Origin: Planctomycetaceae bacterium
Lineage (GTDB): Bacteria; Planctomycetota; Planctomycetia; Pirellulales; Pirellulaceae
DNA length: 64,000 bases
Direction: 5' to 3'
Assembly: GCA_027487485.1 (NCBI GenBank)
Contig: JAIYDN010000112.1
Coordinates: forward strand, 124,001-188,000
In this document: positions 1 to 9,310 of the stretch, in pieces
How positions within the stretch are numbered: position 1 is the first letter of the stretch
Layout of the letters: every line of letters begins with the position of its first letter
Notes under the pieces: generated by a model
What the model was told of the DNA's origin: nothing
Seen by the model: only the letters and a program-made list of their open reading frames with translations
The model's database searches: none
Program-made: the position numbers and the translations under genes

Positions 1-57
1 AAAAAGTGGTACATATGCCCCTTGAGAATGAGAACGCTCTGCAGGTTGAACCTACTG

Positions 58-522
58 CTAGTCTCGGTCGTCAATCGCAATGCCCCTGGATACAAAATGC
101 TCCTTCACGCTCAAGTAGTGCTCCATCCACAGATCGAAAAGCGTGTAACTCTCAACGGTACCATTCTTCATTTCGAGCTCCCAAATCGTTCGCTGCCAAT
201 TCAGTCGGCCACTACCATAAGCGGCCGACACCTTCACAGCCTTGACGTCAGCCATGGAAATCCTTCCCTCGTGCCGATCCCACCATGGACCCACATTCCA
301 GCTCATATGGCTCTCGTCGAACTGTATTTCGTCCAGAAAGTACGAGGGAAGCTTCAAGCCGAGTGCACCTAAAGCGAGCGTCCAGGCAATAAGCGCCGTG
401 CCGCTCAATTTTCTCTTGTCTTTGCATCTGCTCGCTTCGCGATAGCCAAAATACACTAGTGCTGCGGCCAGAAGAAGTAGACCAATGATATAGAGAAGAG
501 GAGTACGATAAATCGCTTGCAC
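58..522 (-). CDS. hypothetical membrane protein (cassette)
   Basis: 154-aa ORF with N-terminal TM segment; directly downstream of a GTTAGGC box. Confidence 0.55.
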   Translation of the reverse strand: MQAIYRTPLLYIIGLLLLAAALVYFGYREASRCKDKRKLSGTALIAWTLALGALGLKLPSYFLDEIQFDESHMSWNVGPWWDRHEGRISMADVKAVKVSAAYGSGRLNWQRTIWELEMKNGTVESYTLFDLWMEHYLSVKEHFVSRGIAIDDRD

Positions 523-526
523 TTCG

Positions 527-622
527 ACGCCTAACGGCTAAATTCAGCCAGTACGAGTAGTAGTTATCTCAGCGCAAATCAAACGACCAACCGTAGGCTC
601 GGATGCAATCGCTTGTTGCTGA
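527..622 (-). repeat. candidate attC (degenerate arms)
   Basis: rc begins AGCAACAAGCGATTGCATCC and ends AGCCGTTAGGC; arm pairing only partial. Confidence 0.4.
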
Positions 623-650
623 TAGTCCACAAAGATTGAATCGCAAAGAT

Positions 651-875
651 TCAATCGCCGTGACGGCGTGACGCCTCGATTTGAGAACGCTTCCAGTCGT
701 CAGTGAGCATCCCTGAGAATCCCCAATCTTCCTCTTCGATTTCCTGGATCACGATGTGAATATGTTCTGGACGTTTCCCGAGCACTCGCACGAGCGATTC
801 CGTAACGTCTCGGACGAGTTGCGATTTTTGGTCGCGCGTCGCACCTCGGGTGATTTGAACATTCACGTATGGCAT
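651..875 (-). CDS. 4-oxalocrotonate tautomerase family protein
   Basis: MPYVNVQITRGATRDQKSQLVRDVTESLVRVLGKRPEHIHIVIQE; catalytic N-terminal Pro after Met. Confidence 0.85.
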   Translation of the reverse strand: MPYVNVQITRGATRDQKSQLVRDVTESLVRVLGKRPEHIHIVIQEIEEEDWGFSGMLTDDWKRSQIEASRRHGD

Positions 876-961
876 GAAGTTTTCCAACCTCTAAAAGTGA
901 GTTCTCTAAATGTGACGATCCTAGGGAGCAAGCACGAAGTCATTTGCTCGTTCCTGCCTTC

Positions 962-1045
962 GACTAACTGGCGCCAGTCCGATTCGTAACAAGCCCAACA
1001 GCTTGAGCAAGTGAGTCTGGCCAGCATCATCGATCGGTTCAACCC
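962..1045 (-). repeat. candidate attC (weak)
   Basis: rc runs GTTGAAC...GGCGCCAGTTAGTC, downstream of the 1079 stop; partial CTGGC/GCCAG pairing. Confidence 0.35.
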
Positions 1046-1078
1046 AGATTGCTCGGCCCAGATTGCTCGGTCAAATGG

Positions 1079-1384
1079 CTACAGTAAATTTCGCGACGCG
1101 AGTTCTTTCTTCAGAGCGTCATATCTTTTGGATTTCTTCAAGAAAAGATAAATCAGAAACACAGGAATCAGGATAGGGAATCCCCAAGCACTTACGACAA
1201 TTCCGAAGACAACGATACCGATCAAAAACCCAATAAAAAATGCATCGACGATAGGGGATGGCGTTATCTTCTTGAATTCCTCTAGTAATTCATGGTCGCT
1301 TCGTGGAGACAGGTCTTGCTCGTTCATCTTTCCGGAATTTTCCTTTTCAAAGAGTTTACGTATCTCGAACGACATGAGTATATC
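1079..1384 (-). CDS. hypothetical membrane protein (cassette)
   Basis: ORF with hydrophobic stretch PIVDAFFIGFLIGIVVFGIVVSAWGFPILIPVFLIYLFLKKSKR. Confidence 0.55.
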   Translation of the reverse strand, partial: DILMSFEIRKLFEKENSGKMNEQDLSPRSDHELLEEFKKITPSPIVDAFFIGFLIGIVVFGIVVSAWGFPILIPVFLIYLFLKKSKRYDALKKELASRNLL

Positions 1385-1477
1385 GCGAATCGCAGCGCAT
1401 TCCAAAGCTGTACCGTGAGCGTTTTCGAAAAATCAACTCTTGCCATTGAGATTGCCCTCCCCGTTTCGTCGACACTT

Positions 1478-1579
1478 CTAAGCCGAAAAAACCAAAACGC
1501 CAGTCAGGACAATTGCCAAAAGCACCATCAGTACCAATGGGAACAAGAAGACTTTAGGAAAGGCATACAGAATGCGCAT
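1478..1579 (-). CDS. possible 33-aa single-TM small protein
   Basis: ATG...TAG on rc encodes MRILYAFPKVFLFPLVLMVLLAIVLTGVLVFSA; below track cutoff. Confidence 0.3.
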   Translation of the reverse strand: MRILYAFPKVFLFPLVLMVLLAIVLTGVLVFSA

Positions 1580-1689
1580 GGCAATATGGCCATCCGAAAT
1601 TAGGCCGGAAACACTCAGAGTCGGACTGCATGCAAGATCACGCATCGATTATGAACCAGCCCCAACGTTGGAAAGATGAACTGAAACCA

Positions 1690-1765
1690 GCACCTAGCAT
1701 CCGCAGGTGAAGCCTCACAAGTCAAAAGCAGCTCATTGAGGCCTCGGCGCACGGTTTTGTTATGT
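1690..1765 (-). repeat. candidate attC (degenerate)
   Basis: rc CATAACAAAACCGTGCGCCGAGGCCTCA...TGAGGCTTCACCTGCGG; starts ~20 bp after the SUFU gene stop. Confidence 0.4.
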
Positions 1766-1783
1766 TGCGATTGCTTATATCGG

Positions 1784-2659
1784 TCACACATAGCTCGGCC
1801 GATCTCCCGAAAACGCGAACGGGTGTTTATTCTCCTCGAAAACATCGTATAAAGCATCAGCGCCCTGGTCGAGTTTCAATTGACATTCAGCGGTGGTGAT
1901 CGGTACACACCAAATGAGTTGAACTGGATCGGAATCGATCCGCAGCTTGTCACCAATCGCCGAATCAGGAGCTACAATGGATGGCATAAAAAGCAGTGTA
2001 TCCAATAGCTTTGTTTCGAAGAAAGGTTCTGGCGGTTGCCCGTTTGGCATCGTATGCCCCCAGTGCAACCAAGTATTGTTGTCATGCACAAAATGAGCAA
2101 CTCGGCGTAGCAGCTCAGGGTAATCGTCCCGAGTTTCCGTCGAGTAGAACACAAGTTCAGCACGCCGATAGTCGGCCCCAAGTTCGTCCGGTGCGTTCAT
2201 GGGCAAGTCACTCATTCCGCCGGTTACAAAAGTGTAGAATTTCCGCTTACCTTTTGGAGGGAATCGATAAACGTCAATATGCGGAATCAACGGAAGTATT
2301 TCATGCAGAACCGTATCGAATTCGCCAAAAAATTTAGCGTAGATGCGCTCGCGGTTCTCTGTGTTTGCCAGCGTCGACTCTTCGAGAAAACCGATCTCCG
2401 GCTTCGATGAATCCTGGGTATCATACTTTATCAGTCTGGAGCCACCCTTTGAATTTCCGATATGCTCCGGTGCTGGCTTGCGTCGGAACCAGTCTCTCAT
2501 CGCCATTTGGTACTCACTTAAAACAAAAAACATAATTTTCACCGAGCTTGCAAAAGTAGCAAGAATCGATGTTAGGACTGAGATTGTATTCGAAACAAAG
2601 GGCTGTCCGCAACCAAAACAGGTCACGAACGTAGTCGCACCGAATGATCCTTCACGCAT
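1784..2659 (-). CDS. SUFU (suppressor of fused) domain-containing protein
   Basis: FYTFVTGGMSDLPMNAPDELGADYRRAELVFYS...HDNNTWLHWGHTMPNGQPPEPFFETKLLDTLLFMP...QGADALYDVFEENK; start uncertain (2659 or ~2500). Confidence 0.82.
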   Translation of the reverse strand: MREGSFGATTFVTCFGCGQPFVSNTISVLTSILATFASSVKIMFFVLSEYQMAMRDWFRRKPAPEHIGNSKGGSRLIKYDTQDSSKPEIGFLEESTLANTENRERIYAKFFGEFDTVLHEILPLIPHIDVYRFPPKGKRKFYTFVTGGMSDLPMNAPDELGADYRRAELVFYSTETRDDYPELLRRVAHFVHDNNTWLHWGHTMPNGQPPEPFFETKLLDTLLFMPSIVAPDSAIGDKLRIDSDPVQLIWCVPITTAECQLKLDQGADALYDVFEENKHPFAFSGDRPSYV

Positions 2660-2770
2660 GGAATGATTCGGCAATCGATGGGCATCTCCCCATGCCGAAG
2701 TCAAATCTCTTGCATTGAGGAATGGGAGAATTGTTATCCATTCTTTTCGCGAACAAATCAGTTTGTGTCT

Positions 2771-2861
2771 CAGAACGTTTGCGATCAACGAGGCCGAGCA
2801 ATTGACTCAACGCAAGTCAAAACAGCCGATCAAAGGCTTGGCGTGTATCACTTGGTTCTGG
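2771..2861 (-). repeat. attC-like site, TTGACTCAACGCAAGTCAA subtype
   Basis: rc CAGAACCAAGTGATACACGCCAAGCC...GGCCTCGTTGATCGCAAACGTTCTG; same layout as sites at 15145 and 17239. Confidence 0.7.
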
Positions 2862-2950
2862 CTCTTCTTCGGACTCATGCTCAGCCTCACGGCGTTCGCG
2901 CTCTATACCCAAAATATACTACCTTGAAGTCACAGAATCGATTGTTATGC

Positions 2951-3418
2951 CTAACGCTTGGATTTAGATTCAGCATTCCTAACCTTCGTCACATTGAAGA
3001 AACCGTTGGGTTGGAGTACATCGTAACCCGTTTCGCGATTACACTCTACAAAGACTTCAACGGAGTCTGTTGCACTGGGAATTTCCCAATTTCCATTGGA
3101 ATCCGGCGGTGGACTACCTCCACCTACCCATTTCTTTTCCCAATAACGGACGAAGGTTCGGTCGCCCGCTTTGATTTCGCTTCCTTTGGCAACCCGAACA
3201 ACTTTGATTTCGGCGACACCATAAGTCCACTCAAAACCACGACCGTCTTTTTTCTCCTGACGTTCATAAGTACGCACTACCGTTCCATGAATGGCATGCG
3301 ACGCTGTTTCCAGCAACCGCTCTCTCGATTGCGCCGGCCTTTCGGCGTTAACAACACTGATGACCAACAAATACGCGGCCAATCCTGCCAATAGAACTCG
3401 GAAGCGAAGGGAAGACAT
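2951..3418 (-). CDS. hypothetical secreted protein (cassette)
   Basis: 155 aa with N-terminal signal peptide MSSLRFRVLLAGLAAYLLVISVVNA. Confidence 0.6.
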   Translation of the reverse strand: MSSLRFRVLLAGLAAYLLVISVVNAERPAQSRERLLETASHAIHGTVVRTYERQEKKDGRGFEWTYGVAEIKVVRVAKGSEIKAGDRTFVRYWEKKWVGGGSPPPDSNGNWEIPSATDSVEVFVECNRETGYDVLQPNGFFNVTKVRNAESKSKR

Positions 3419-3490
3419 GAATCATCTCCTGGTTTATTCCTCGATTTTGGATCAACTAAGCTGGGAACTCAGAAGCTTTGTCTCGTTCTC

Positions 3491-3838
3491 TCACACCGTA
3501 AGAATAGCACAACTCAAGCCAAGACAACATCTTTGCCACACGTAGCATTTACCTTTGCAACATGACCAGACTGGCAAAATCAATGACGCTACGATCAGTA
3601 ACTTCAGAGCAACTTTGGCTTCTTGAAAAGGATCCGTAACGCGACACCCTCTAACGCAACAGGCGGCGTCATAAAGGCCATGAACCATCCTGCTGTCAAC
3701 GGGAGAGACTGCATATCGCCACCGATGGTAGTAACCACATAGATTGCGGAAATGATGCAAAACAGCAACCACAATATGCCCCAAGTAAGCGCGGCACCGT
3801 GCATTATTCATGCATTCAACGAATTGTTCCGCATCCAT
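3491..3838 (-). pseudogene. frameshifted membrane protein gene related to the gene at 11357-11725
   Basis: 3604..3804 frame gives an N-terminal TM protein; the 3491..3838 frame gives LLIVASLILPVWSCCKGKCYVW..CAILTV, matching IAIIASILLPLWPCYMGKGYVG..CAILTV at 11.4 kb; frames switch near 3615. Confidence 0.55.
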
Positions 3839-3856
3839 CGAATCCGACTTGTCTTG

Positions 3857-4612
3857 CTACTTTTTACTGTGTGAACCAGCACTTTGAGTGGTGATGGAAA
3901 TCTTCTCTGTACCGGTATTCACGTCGATGACCTTGACGACGCCAGAGTTTGCGGCAACGAGTAATGTCCCGCCATCGTTATCTAGTGCGATTTGACCAAC
4001 GACTTGTGACGTCAACTCGTGGGGTGCAGATTTCGAATCAGGGATTTCGAAAGCCATGTGCAGCAATTCGGATTTAGTCGGCAAGTCGAAAACGACCATT
4101 TCGCCTCCCAAACGTTTCTTGAGCTGTTTTTGCACAGTTACTTCCAAGATCGGGTCGTACATTGAGACGGCTGCGACGCGCCTTCCGTTTGCACTAAAGA
4201 CAATTTGTGTCGTCACGCCTAAGCAAGTCCCCAGAGTAATCTGATTTCCGCCCTCAAGTTGCCGAACGTAAAATCGCGACTCACAGACTAAGTTACCGGT
4301 GCAGTCAGCAAACACGAGACTCCTTTGATCCGGTGAGAAAGTTGGCGACATCGCTCTATTAGGCGTAGCAAATTCGTGAAGCAACTTACTCGAATCAGAC
4401 AACACTCTGATCTTTTTGATGTCGACCACAACTCGCATTGTGCCATCGGGGCTTACGGAATCTTTGTTCTTGAGATTGACATCGGAGGCAAAGCTTAACG
4501 TCTTATTGGAGTCAAACCGCAATGGCAGCCCCGATTCTTGAGCGAGCAATCGGGAACCGGAGTTGAACGCCGCGATGATCAAAACGAACTTAATCAGAAA
4601 GTGTCGAACCAT
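3857..4612 (-). CDS. secreted beta-propeller/WD40-like protein (cassette region)
   Basis: Signal peptide MVRHFLIKFVLIIAAFNSGSRLLAQ followed by repeats such as MSPTFSPDQRSLVFADCTGN and IALDNDGGTLLVAANSGVVKVIDVNTG. Confidence 0.65.
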   Translation of the reverse strand: MVRHFLIKFVLIIAAFNSGSRLLAQESGLPLRFDSNKTLSFASDVNLKNKDSVSPDGTMRVVVDIKKIRVLSDSSKLLHEFATPNRAMSPTFSPDQRSLVFADCTGNLVCESRFYVRQLEGGNQITLGTCLGVTTQIVFSANGRRVAAVSMYDPILEVTVQKQLKKRLGGEMVVFDLPTKSELLHMAFEIPDSKSAPHELTSQVVGQIALDNDGGTLLVAANSGVVKVIDVNTGTEKISITTQSAGSHSKK

Positions 4613-4768
4613 GAGTTTTTCCTGTTTTGCAGTTTGAAACGAATACCATCCAGAGGATTGCTGTGCAGTTATTAATCGCGTGAGCGACGAATGATTGAGA
4701 GTGGTGAAACGACCATGCGAGCAAAATACCATAAACGAAGATCGCGTGAATGTTGTAGAGATCCGAAA

Positions 4769-5035
4769 AATGATCAAGCGGTGCGACCCAATCAAGTGGT
4801 GCCACCCAGCGCTCGCCATCGAGCCCCATAGCTTTCCGTTGGGTTCACCCCAATCGGAAGCCACAACTGGAAGCTACAAGCAACTCCCATGTTGAAATCT
4901 CATTTTCATTTGGGCCTCCGTCGGGCTTGTCCCGGTCGGGGCCAGCTTTTGCGTCTTTTGGGTAGCTTTCAGTTGTATGCTCCGCCGAGATAAACTCGAC
5001 GGAAGCGAGTGCTAGCCCCTACCTTTCATCCTCAC
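4769..5035. repeat. direct duplication, copy A (contains REP-like palindrome)
   Basis: ACCCAGCGCTCGCCATCGAGCCCCAT...CTACCTTTCATCCTCACTATTTATCTG recurs almost identically at ~5073-5329. Confidence 0.9.
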
Positions 5036-5072
5036 TATTTATCTGACCCATAAAGCAATATTGCACTTCTGT

Positions 5073-5329
5073 GATCAAGCGGTAACACCCAGCGCTCGCC
5101 ATCGAGCCCCATTGCTTTCCGTTGGGTTCACCCCAATCGGAAGCCACAACTGGAAGCTACAAACGATTCCCATCTTGAAATCTCATTTTCATTTGGACCT
5201 CAGTCGGGCTTGTCCCGGTCGGGGTCAGCGTTTGCCACTTTTGGGTAGCTTTCAGTTGTATGCTCCGCCGAGATAAACTCGACGGAAGTGAGTGCTAGCC
5301 CCTACCTTTCATCCTCACTATTTATCTGC
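5073..5329. repeat. direct duplication, copy B
   Basis: Near-identical to copy A, with scattered substitutions. Confidence 0.9.
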
Positions 5330-5506
5330 CCCAAAACTTCAACTTGGCTGTTACCAGCCAAGCTGCAACACTCGATACCAAGCCTCTGGCTAAGAGCTAC
5401 TCAGGTGGGAGTCGCCCCCGCTGATCTTCAACACATTTCCAATACGCACGTGCTTCACTTGATTCGTCCGTACCTTCTGGTTCATTCTGGGATGAGTGTA
5501 GGCCCA

Positions 5507-6076
5507 TCATCGTTTCACATTTCGTTTCAATGTCAATCGTGCAAAAGGTGAAGCCTTCTCGGACTCGTCAACATTATCGATTTCCCACTTCCAAGTCTCG
5601 CTCGCACGGTCGTATTTGAAAGTGTTGTGAATGCCGCTCCCATCGGCGGATTTCCAAACTAAAGGGATCCGGTCACCATCTGGTTTTCCATGGCCAACTC
5701 CCTCAGGTGCAAAATTGGTAGTGGCGGTGTTGTCTAGCCACATCACCACATACTCGGCATTCTCTTTATCCCATGCGATGTGTATCCAGGCCTCGTAAGC
5801 GGGGTCGCCGTCTGCGTCCTTCTCGCGTGAAAGTTCATGGATACGAATATACTGGCGTTTTAGAATTCGGTCGACGTAAACGTCGTGTGTCACTTCTTCA
5901 CTTCCGACGGTTCCCGTCATCACCCACTCCCCTTCGAGTTTATCCAGAACGGAGTCAGATTTCTGCTTCACGGTGTCCTGGGCACTACCGCTACGTGGAA
6001 AGGAAGACATCAACATCGCGAGTATCGCAACGAGGCTGAAAAAGGAAAGTAAGTGCTGAGATACAAATTGTTTCAT
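5507..6076 (-). CDS. hypothetical secreted protein
   Basis: Signal peptide then LDKLEGEWVMTGTVGSEEVTHDVYVDRILKRQYIRIHE. Confidence 0.65.
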   Translation of the reverse strand: MKQFVSQHLLSFFSLVAILAMLMSSFPRSGSAQDTVKQKSDSVLDKLEGEWVMTGTVGSEEVTHDVYVDRILKRQYIRIHELSREKDADGDPAYEAWIHIAWDKENAEYVVMWLDNTATTNFAPEGVGHGKPDGDRIPLVWKSADGSGIHNTFKYDRASETWKWEIDNVDESEKASPFARLTLKRNVKR

Positions 6077-6123
6077 TGGGACTGTTAACCTCTGTAAGAT
6101 GAATGGCACAGTTGCGTTGAACT

Positions 6124-6215
6124 GACATAACGATAAAGGTAGCCCGGCGGCGGCCTGAAACTGTTGAGTTCAAAAACAGTCCGCCTCGCCGCTCGGGTTG
6201 AACGACTTGTTATCC
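6124..6215 (-). repeat. attC site
   Basis: rc GGATAACAAGTCGTTCAACCCGAGCGGCG...CGCCGCCGGGCTACCTTTATCGTTATGTC; CCCG[A]GCGGCG pairs with CGCCGCCGGG leaving an extrahelical A; TAA stop at 6210-6212 lies in R''. Confidence 0.85.
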
Positions 6216-6617
6216 AGCGTTTCCAGTTAGTTGGCCATTCAAATGATGAAGGATTTGGATAAATTCTGACAGTTTCTTGATGTCCAAAACACAATCCACA
6301 CGATCATCTGTTTGAATCTCGATCAAGTCGTTGTTGCCATCAAGTTTCAATTGCAATCTGCCCGCGGAAATATCCCAGACATATGTCGAATTTTCATCAA
6401 CGCGAAATTGATTTCCTGGATTGTTTTGGGGTGTGGGGGAGGACCGCCAAATCTCCTGTCCAATCTCCGTGAGGACATCAATCATCCCTAGCGAGTCTTC
6501 GCAATTAAGACGACAAGCGGTGGATGATTCTGGATCAACATCAAGAACGACGCTGGAACCATCACGTCGCATTCCGACGCGACCGTGAAAGACCATCCAT
6601 TGAAATTGTTGTGCCAT
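6210..6617 (-). CDS. hypothetical protein (cassette)
   Basis: ORF with stop inside downstream attC. Confidence 0.6.
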   Translation of the reverse strand: MAQQFQWMVFHGRVGMRRDGSSVVLDVDPESSTACRLNCEDSLGMIDVLTEIGQEIWRSSPTPQNNPGNQFRVDENSTYVWDISAGRLQLKLDGNNDLIEIQTDDRVDCVLDIKKLSEFIQILHHLNGQLTGNAG

Positions 6618-6631
6618 GGAAAACGTCAAGC

Positions 6632-6724
6632 CTGATAACGACCGTCGTCACCCAGTCGCGGCAAGTGACGCATCTAAAATTCAAGGCATTCGCCCCACGA
6701 CTTTGGCACACGTGATTGTTCGTC
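6632..6724 (-). repeat. attC-like site
   Basis: rc GACGAACAATCACGTGTGCCAAAGTCGTGG...CCGCGACTGGGTGACGACGGTCGTTATC. Confidence 0.7.
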
Positions 6725-6738
6725 GCTTTCGGCAAGGG

Positions 6739-7125
6739 TCACCGACTCAACATCCAAGTCCATGCAACATATAAAACGTAGCCGATTAAAACAACTCTCG
6801 CAAGAATACTAATCAGCGACATTTTCAGACGAGTCTGGATACGCGTGACTGGAAAAGGTAGCTCGCCCTTCCAAAATCGCCAGCCATTCAAGCCGAAGTG
6901 GTACGTTTCATTGTCCGTTCGTACAGCCAGAATGTATCCTGGAATGCGAAGTATCGGCGACCGAAAAGACGAAAGTACCGCCTCGCGGATGTCATCATAT
7001 TCGATTGTCCAATCTCCACAGGTGAGGCGATTGGAATAAAGTTTCAGCAGTCCGCGTCGAGACGTAATCCACTTTGGTCCCGTTCGTAACTGGTCGCCGT
7101 CTCCGAACACGGCCTTCGTCATGCA
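6739..7125 (-). CDS. hypothetical membrane protein with PH-like N-terminal region
   Basis: MTKAVFGDGDQ..WITSRRGLLKLYSNRLTCGDWTIEYDDIREAVL..C-terminal TM. Confidence 0.55.
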   Translation of the reverse strand, partial: CMTKAVFGDGDQLRTGPKWITSRRGLLKLYSNRLTCGDWTIEYDDIREAVLSSFRSPILRIPGYILAVRTDNETYHFGLNGWRFWKGELPFPVTRIQTRLKMSLISILARVVLIGYVLYVAWTWMLSR

Positions 7126-7205
7126 GCTATGTAAAGGTTTATCCATTTTTTTGTTCCGACAAACGTCCACGATTGTAGGGTTCGTCGTTTCATCATTGCG
7201 GTTCA

Positions 7206-8066
7206 CTAAGTTGCGCCAGCTTGTTGCAGCCTTTCCATAACCCTTTTCCATCCCAAGCACTTCGCGAGAGCGTAAGGCGTCATGCCATTCGCTGCGGGCG
7301 CTCTTGCGTCCGCACCATGCTTCAGGCAGACATCTACTCCATCGAAAGAACCGGCAAGCGACAACTGGTGCAGAAAACTATAGCCGCGGTCGTCCGTTTG
7401 CTGAACCATTTTTGGATCTTTGGTCAATGTTTGCTCAAGCGACTCGCGCATGTTCACCGACATCGGGTGCTCGCAACCGGCTACTTTCGCATAGTCTTGC
7501 GGAGTCGATTTTGAACCGCCAAAAACTGAAAACAACCCCTTTTTCTTCAACGGCGGGTCACCGATGTATTCGGGCGGAACTAAAGGAACGACGCCAACTT
7601 CACCGAAGTCAAATCCCCAGGCCTTATCGTGCTGCGAGCGTTCACCTTTCGACATCCTCGATCGCATCAAATCAACTGTGAATCCACCATAGACATTCCC
7701 TGCAATGACGTACATCCAATCACTCAATTGTTTACCAACGATAGTAACACGATCTCCTTCATGGAAGGACCTCAGGGAATGAGGGGAATTGATCAACGTC
7801 CCGTGGATTTGCTTACCGTCGAACTCCACATCCAAAAGCCACATATGCTCGACTTCGAGGCCGCCAGGGTTCTTAGCCTGAATCTCCGGTGGATCGGATA
7901 AAGACACCTTCAATGCAGCCAATTCAAGCCCAGGGACGATTCGACGATGTTCCCACGCCATCTCTCGCCAAAAATACTTAAATGTCTGTCGGGCTTTTGC
8001 AGCCGCCTGTTCCATTTCCGTATCGTCAGCAGGGGATTTGAAAATGGGGCTTTTGGATTCTGTCAT
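7206..8066 (-). CDS. DUF2314-like protein with C-terminal ankyrin repeats
   Basis: AAAKARQTFKYFWREMAWE...VEHMWLLDVEFDGKQIHGTLINSP...GDRVTIVGKQLSDWMYV; DRGYSFLHQLSLAGSFDGVDVCLKHGADARAPAANGMTPYALA. Confidence 0.7.
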   Translation of the reverse strand: MTESKSPIFKSPADDTEMEQAAAKARQTFKYFWREMAWEHRRIVPGLELAALKVSLSDPPEIQAKNPGGLEVEHMWLLDVEFDGKQIHGTLINSPHSLRSFHEGDRVTIVGKQLSDWMYVIAGNVYGGFTVDLMRSRMSKGERSQHDKAWGFDFGEVGVVPLVPPEYIGDPPLKKKGLFSVFGGSKSTPQDYAKVAGCEHPMSVNMRESLEQTLTKDPKMVQQTDDRGYSFLHQLSLAGSFDGVDVCLKHGADARAPAANGMTPYALAKCLGWKRVMERLQQAGAT

Positions 8067-8162
8067 AGTGATGCCTGGATCAAGTTGTAGACTGAATGAA
8101 TAGAGTCGTTTGCCTTGTACGATTTGAACGAACAATACTTACGCTATGAATCGTCAAGAAAA

Positions 8163-8252
8163 GGCGAACGGTCGCGATAACCGATGTCGCGGAAAAAAAC
8201 GATTCCTTCACGAAGCGACCGCCCCGCGACTTCGGCCCATCATTTGGTTACT
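8163..8252 (-). repeat. attC site
   Basis: rc TAACCAAATGATGGGCCGAAGTCGCGG...TTTTTTCCGCGACATCGGTTATCGCGACCGTTCGCC. Confidence 0.75.
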
Positions 8253-8328
8253 TGCTGCTCTTCCTGTTCATATTGCACACTCGGATTCCGTCCTCATGTC
8301 TCATCTCGCGAATAGGTTGTAATTTCTT

Positions 8329-8628
8329 TTAGCTAACTTTGCAAGCAATCCATCCAACAAGACCGCCGATCATTCCGCAAAAAGGACCTCCAAATATCAT
8401 GATTACGAGAGACCCAAACGCACCCATTCCGCAAGCACCGACGCCAGGAGGCAGCGACGCAACATAAACGGATTCGCGATAGAGACCGTATGCACCAAGT
8501 ATTACCGGAACCGTAGCAGCAACGATGAAACCGGTCAGTACCCAACGGAAGGTCGAACGCCGAACCATCGAAGCTGTGTTCAGTTGGCCCTGTACTTCAG
8601 AAGTTGCATATGGATTGAGATTGTTCAT
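8329..8628 (-). CDS. hypothetical membrane protein with NPYAT N-terminus
   Basis: MNNLNPYATSEVQGQ..two TM segments. Confidence 0.6.
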   Translation of the reverse strand: MNNLNPYATSEVQGQLNTASMVRRSTFRWVLTGFIVAATVPVILGAYGLYRESVYVASLPPGVGACGMGAFGSLVIMIFGGPFCGMIGGLVGWIACKVS

Positions 8629-8643
8629 TTCGCGAGCCTTGAA

Positions 8644-8750
8644 GCAAACAACGGTGGCGTTCACCGCGGCCACCACCAAAAAACTAGGATTTCAAAACCC
8701 GCGTGATCGACTGCTCCGGCTCACCGCTTGAGTGCAATCGTTGGTTCGTT
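8644..8750 (-). repeat. attC-like site
   Basis: rc AACGAACCAACGATTGCACTCAAGCGGTGAGCC...TTTTTTGGTGGTGGCCGCGGTGAACGCCACCGTTGTT. Confidence 0.6.
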
Positions 8751-8754
8751 GCTT

Positions 8755-9183
8755 TCAGTTATTCGTCGCCTTTGCGACAAACCATTCGAAGCTGGATGAC
8801 AGCGAATGTTGACCTTGCTGGTCGTAAACGTCCACGTGAACCGACAGCAGGCACCGCCCTTTGGCAGCTAGCTCGGCAAGTGGTTCATCTAGTACCGTCA
8901 GAGAGCTATTGATTTTAGCTACTACTCTGCCATTGGCGGGCTTCCTGAACTTGGCCTCGACGCGCCGTACAACGGGAACAATTCCTGTTTCGTTCGCAAG
9001 AGCATTGAGAAGAAACTCTCCTGAACACGCTTCGGCTAACGCAAGTTGCGCACCTGCGTGCACAGTGCCAATGTGGTTAAGAAACTGCCCGCCAGATGGT
9101 AGTTCAAGTAACCCATCGCCCGTCGACGACTTTTGAATGCCAATGTGGCGATTGAAAGGTAATACCGTCACTGATTCAATCAT
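8755..9183 (-). CDS. hotdog-fold thioesterase-like protein (DUF4442/PaaI-like)
   Basis: LPSGGQFLNHIGTVHAGAQLALAEACSGEFLLNAL...RRVEAKFRKPANGRVVAKI. Confidence 0.75.
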   Translation of the reverse strand: MIESVTVLPFNRHIGIQKSSTGDGLLELPSGGQFLNHIGTVHAGAQLALAEACSGEFLLNALANETGIVPVVRRVEAKFRKPANGRVVAKINSSLTVLDEPLAELAAKGRCLLSVHVDVYDQQGQHSLSSSFEWFVAKATNN

Positions 9184-9214
9184 CGAGGGCCATTCCTGGG
9201 TGTTGGAGCTAGAG

Positions 9215-9310
9215 CAACGAACGACTGGGGTCAGATGGCGTGAGTAAGTTGCAAATACAATGGCCAAAAACGGTCGACCGAACGCTCATCTGCATCCCTT
9301 TGATAATCTA
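9215..9310 (-). repeat. attC-like site (degenerate R'')
   Basis: rc GGGAT[G]CAGATG[A]GCG pairs with CGCCATCTGACCCC, then GTCGTTCGTTG. Confidence 0.65.

Noticed and set aside
2343-3394. Plus-strand ORFs opposite the SUFU and 2951 genes
   Set aside because: Antisense to better supported minus-strand genes
3440-3500. Possible attC near AGAACGAGACAAAGC...CTTAGTTGATCC
   Set aside because: No convincing paired arms by eye; left for a covariance search
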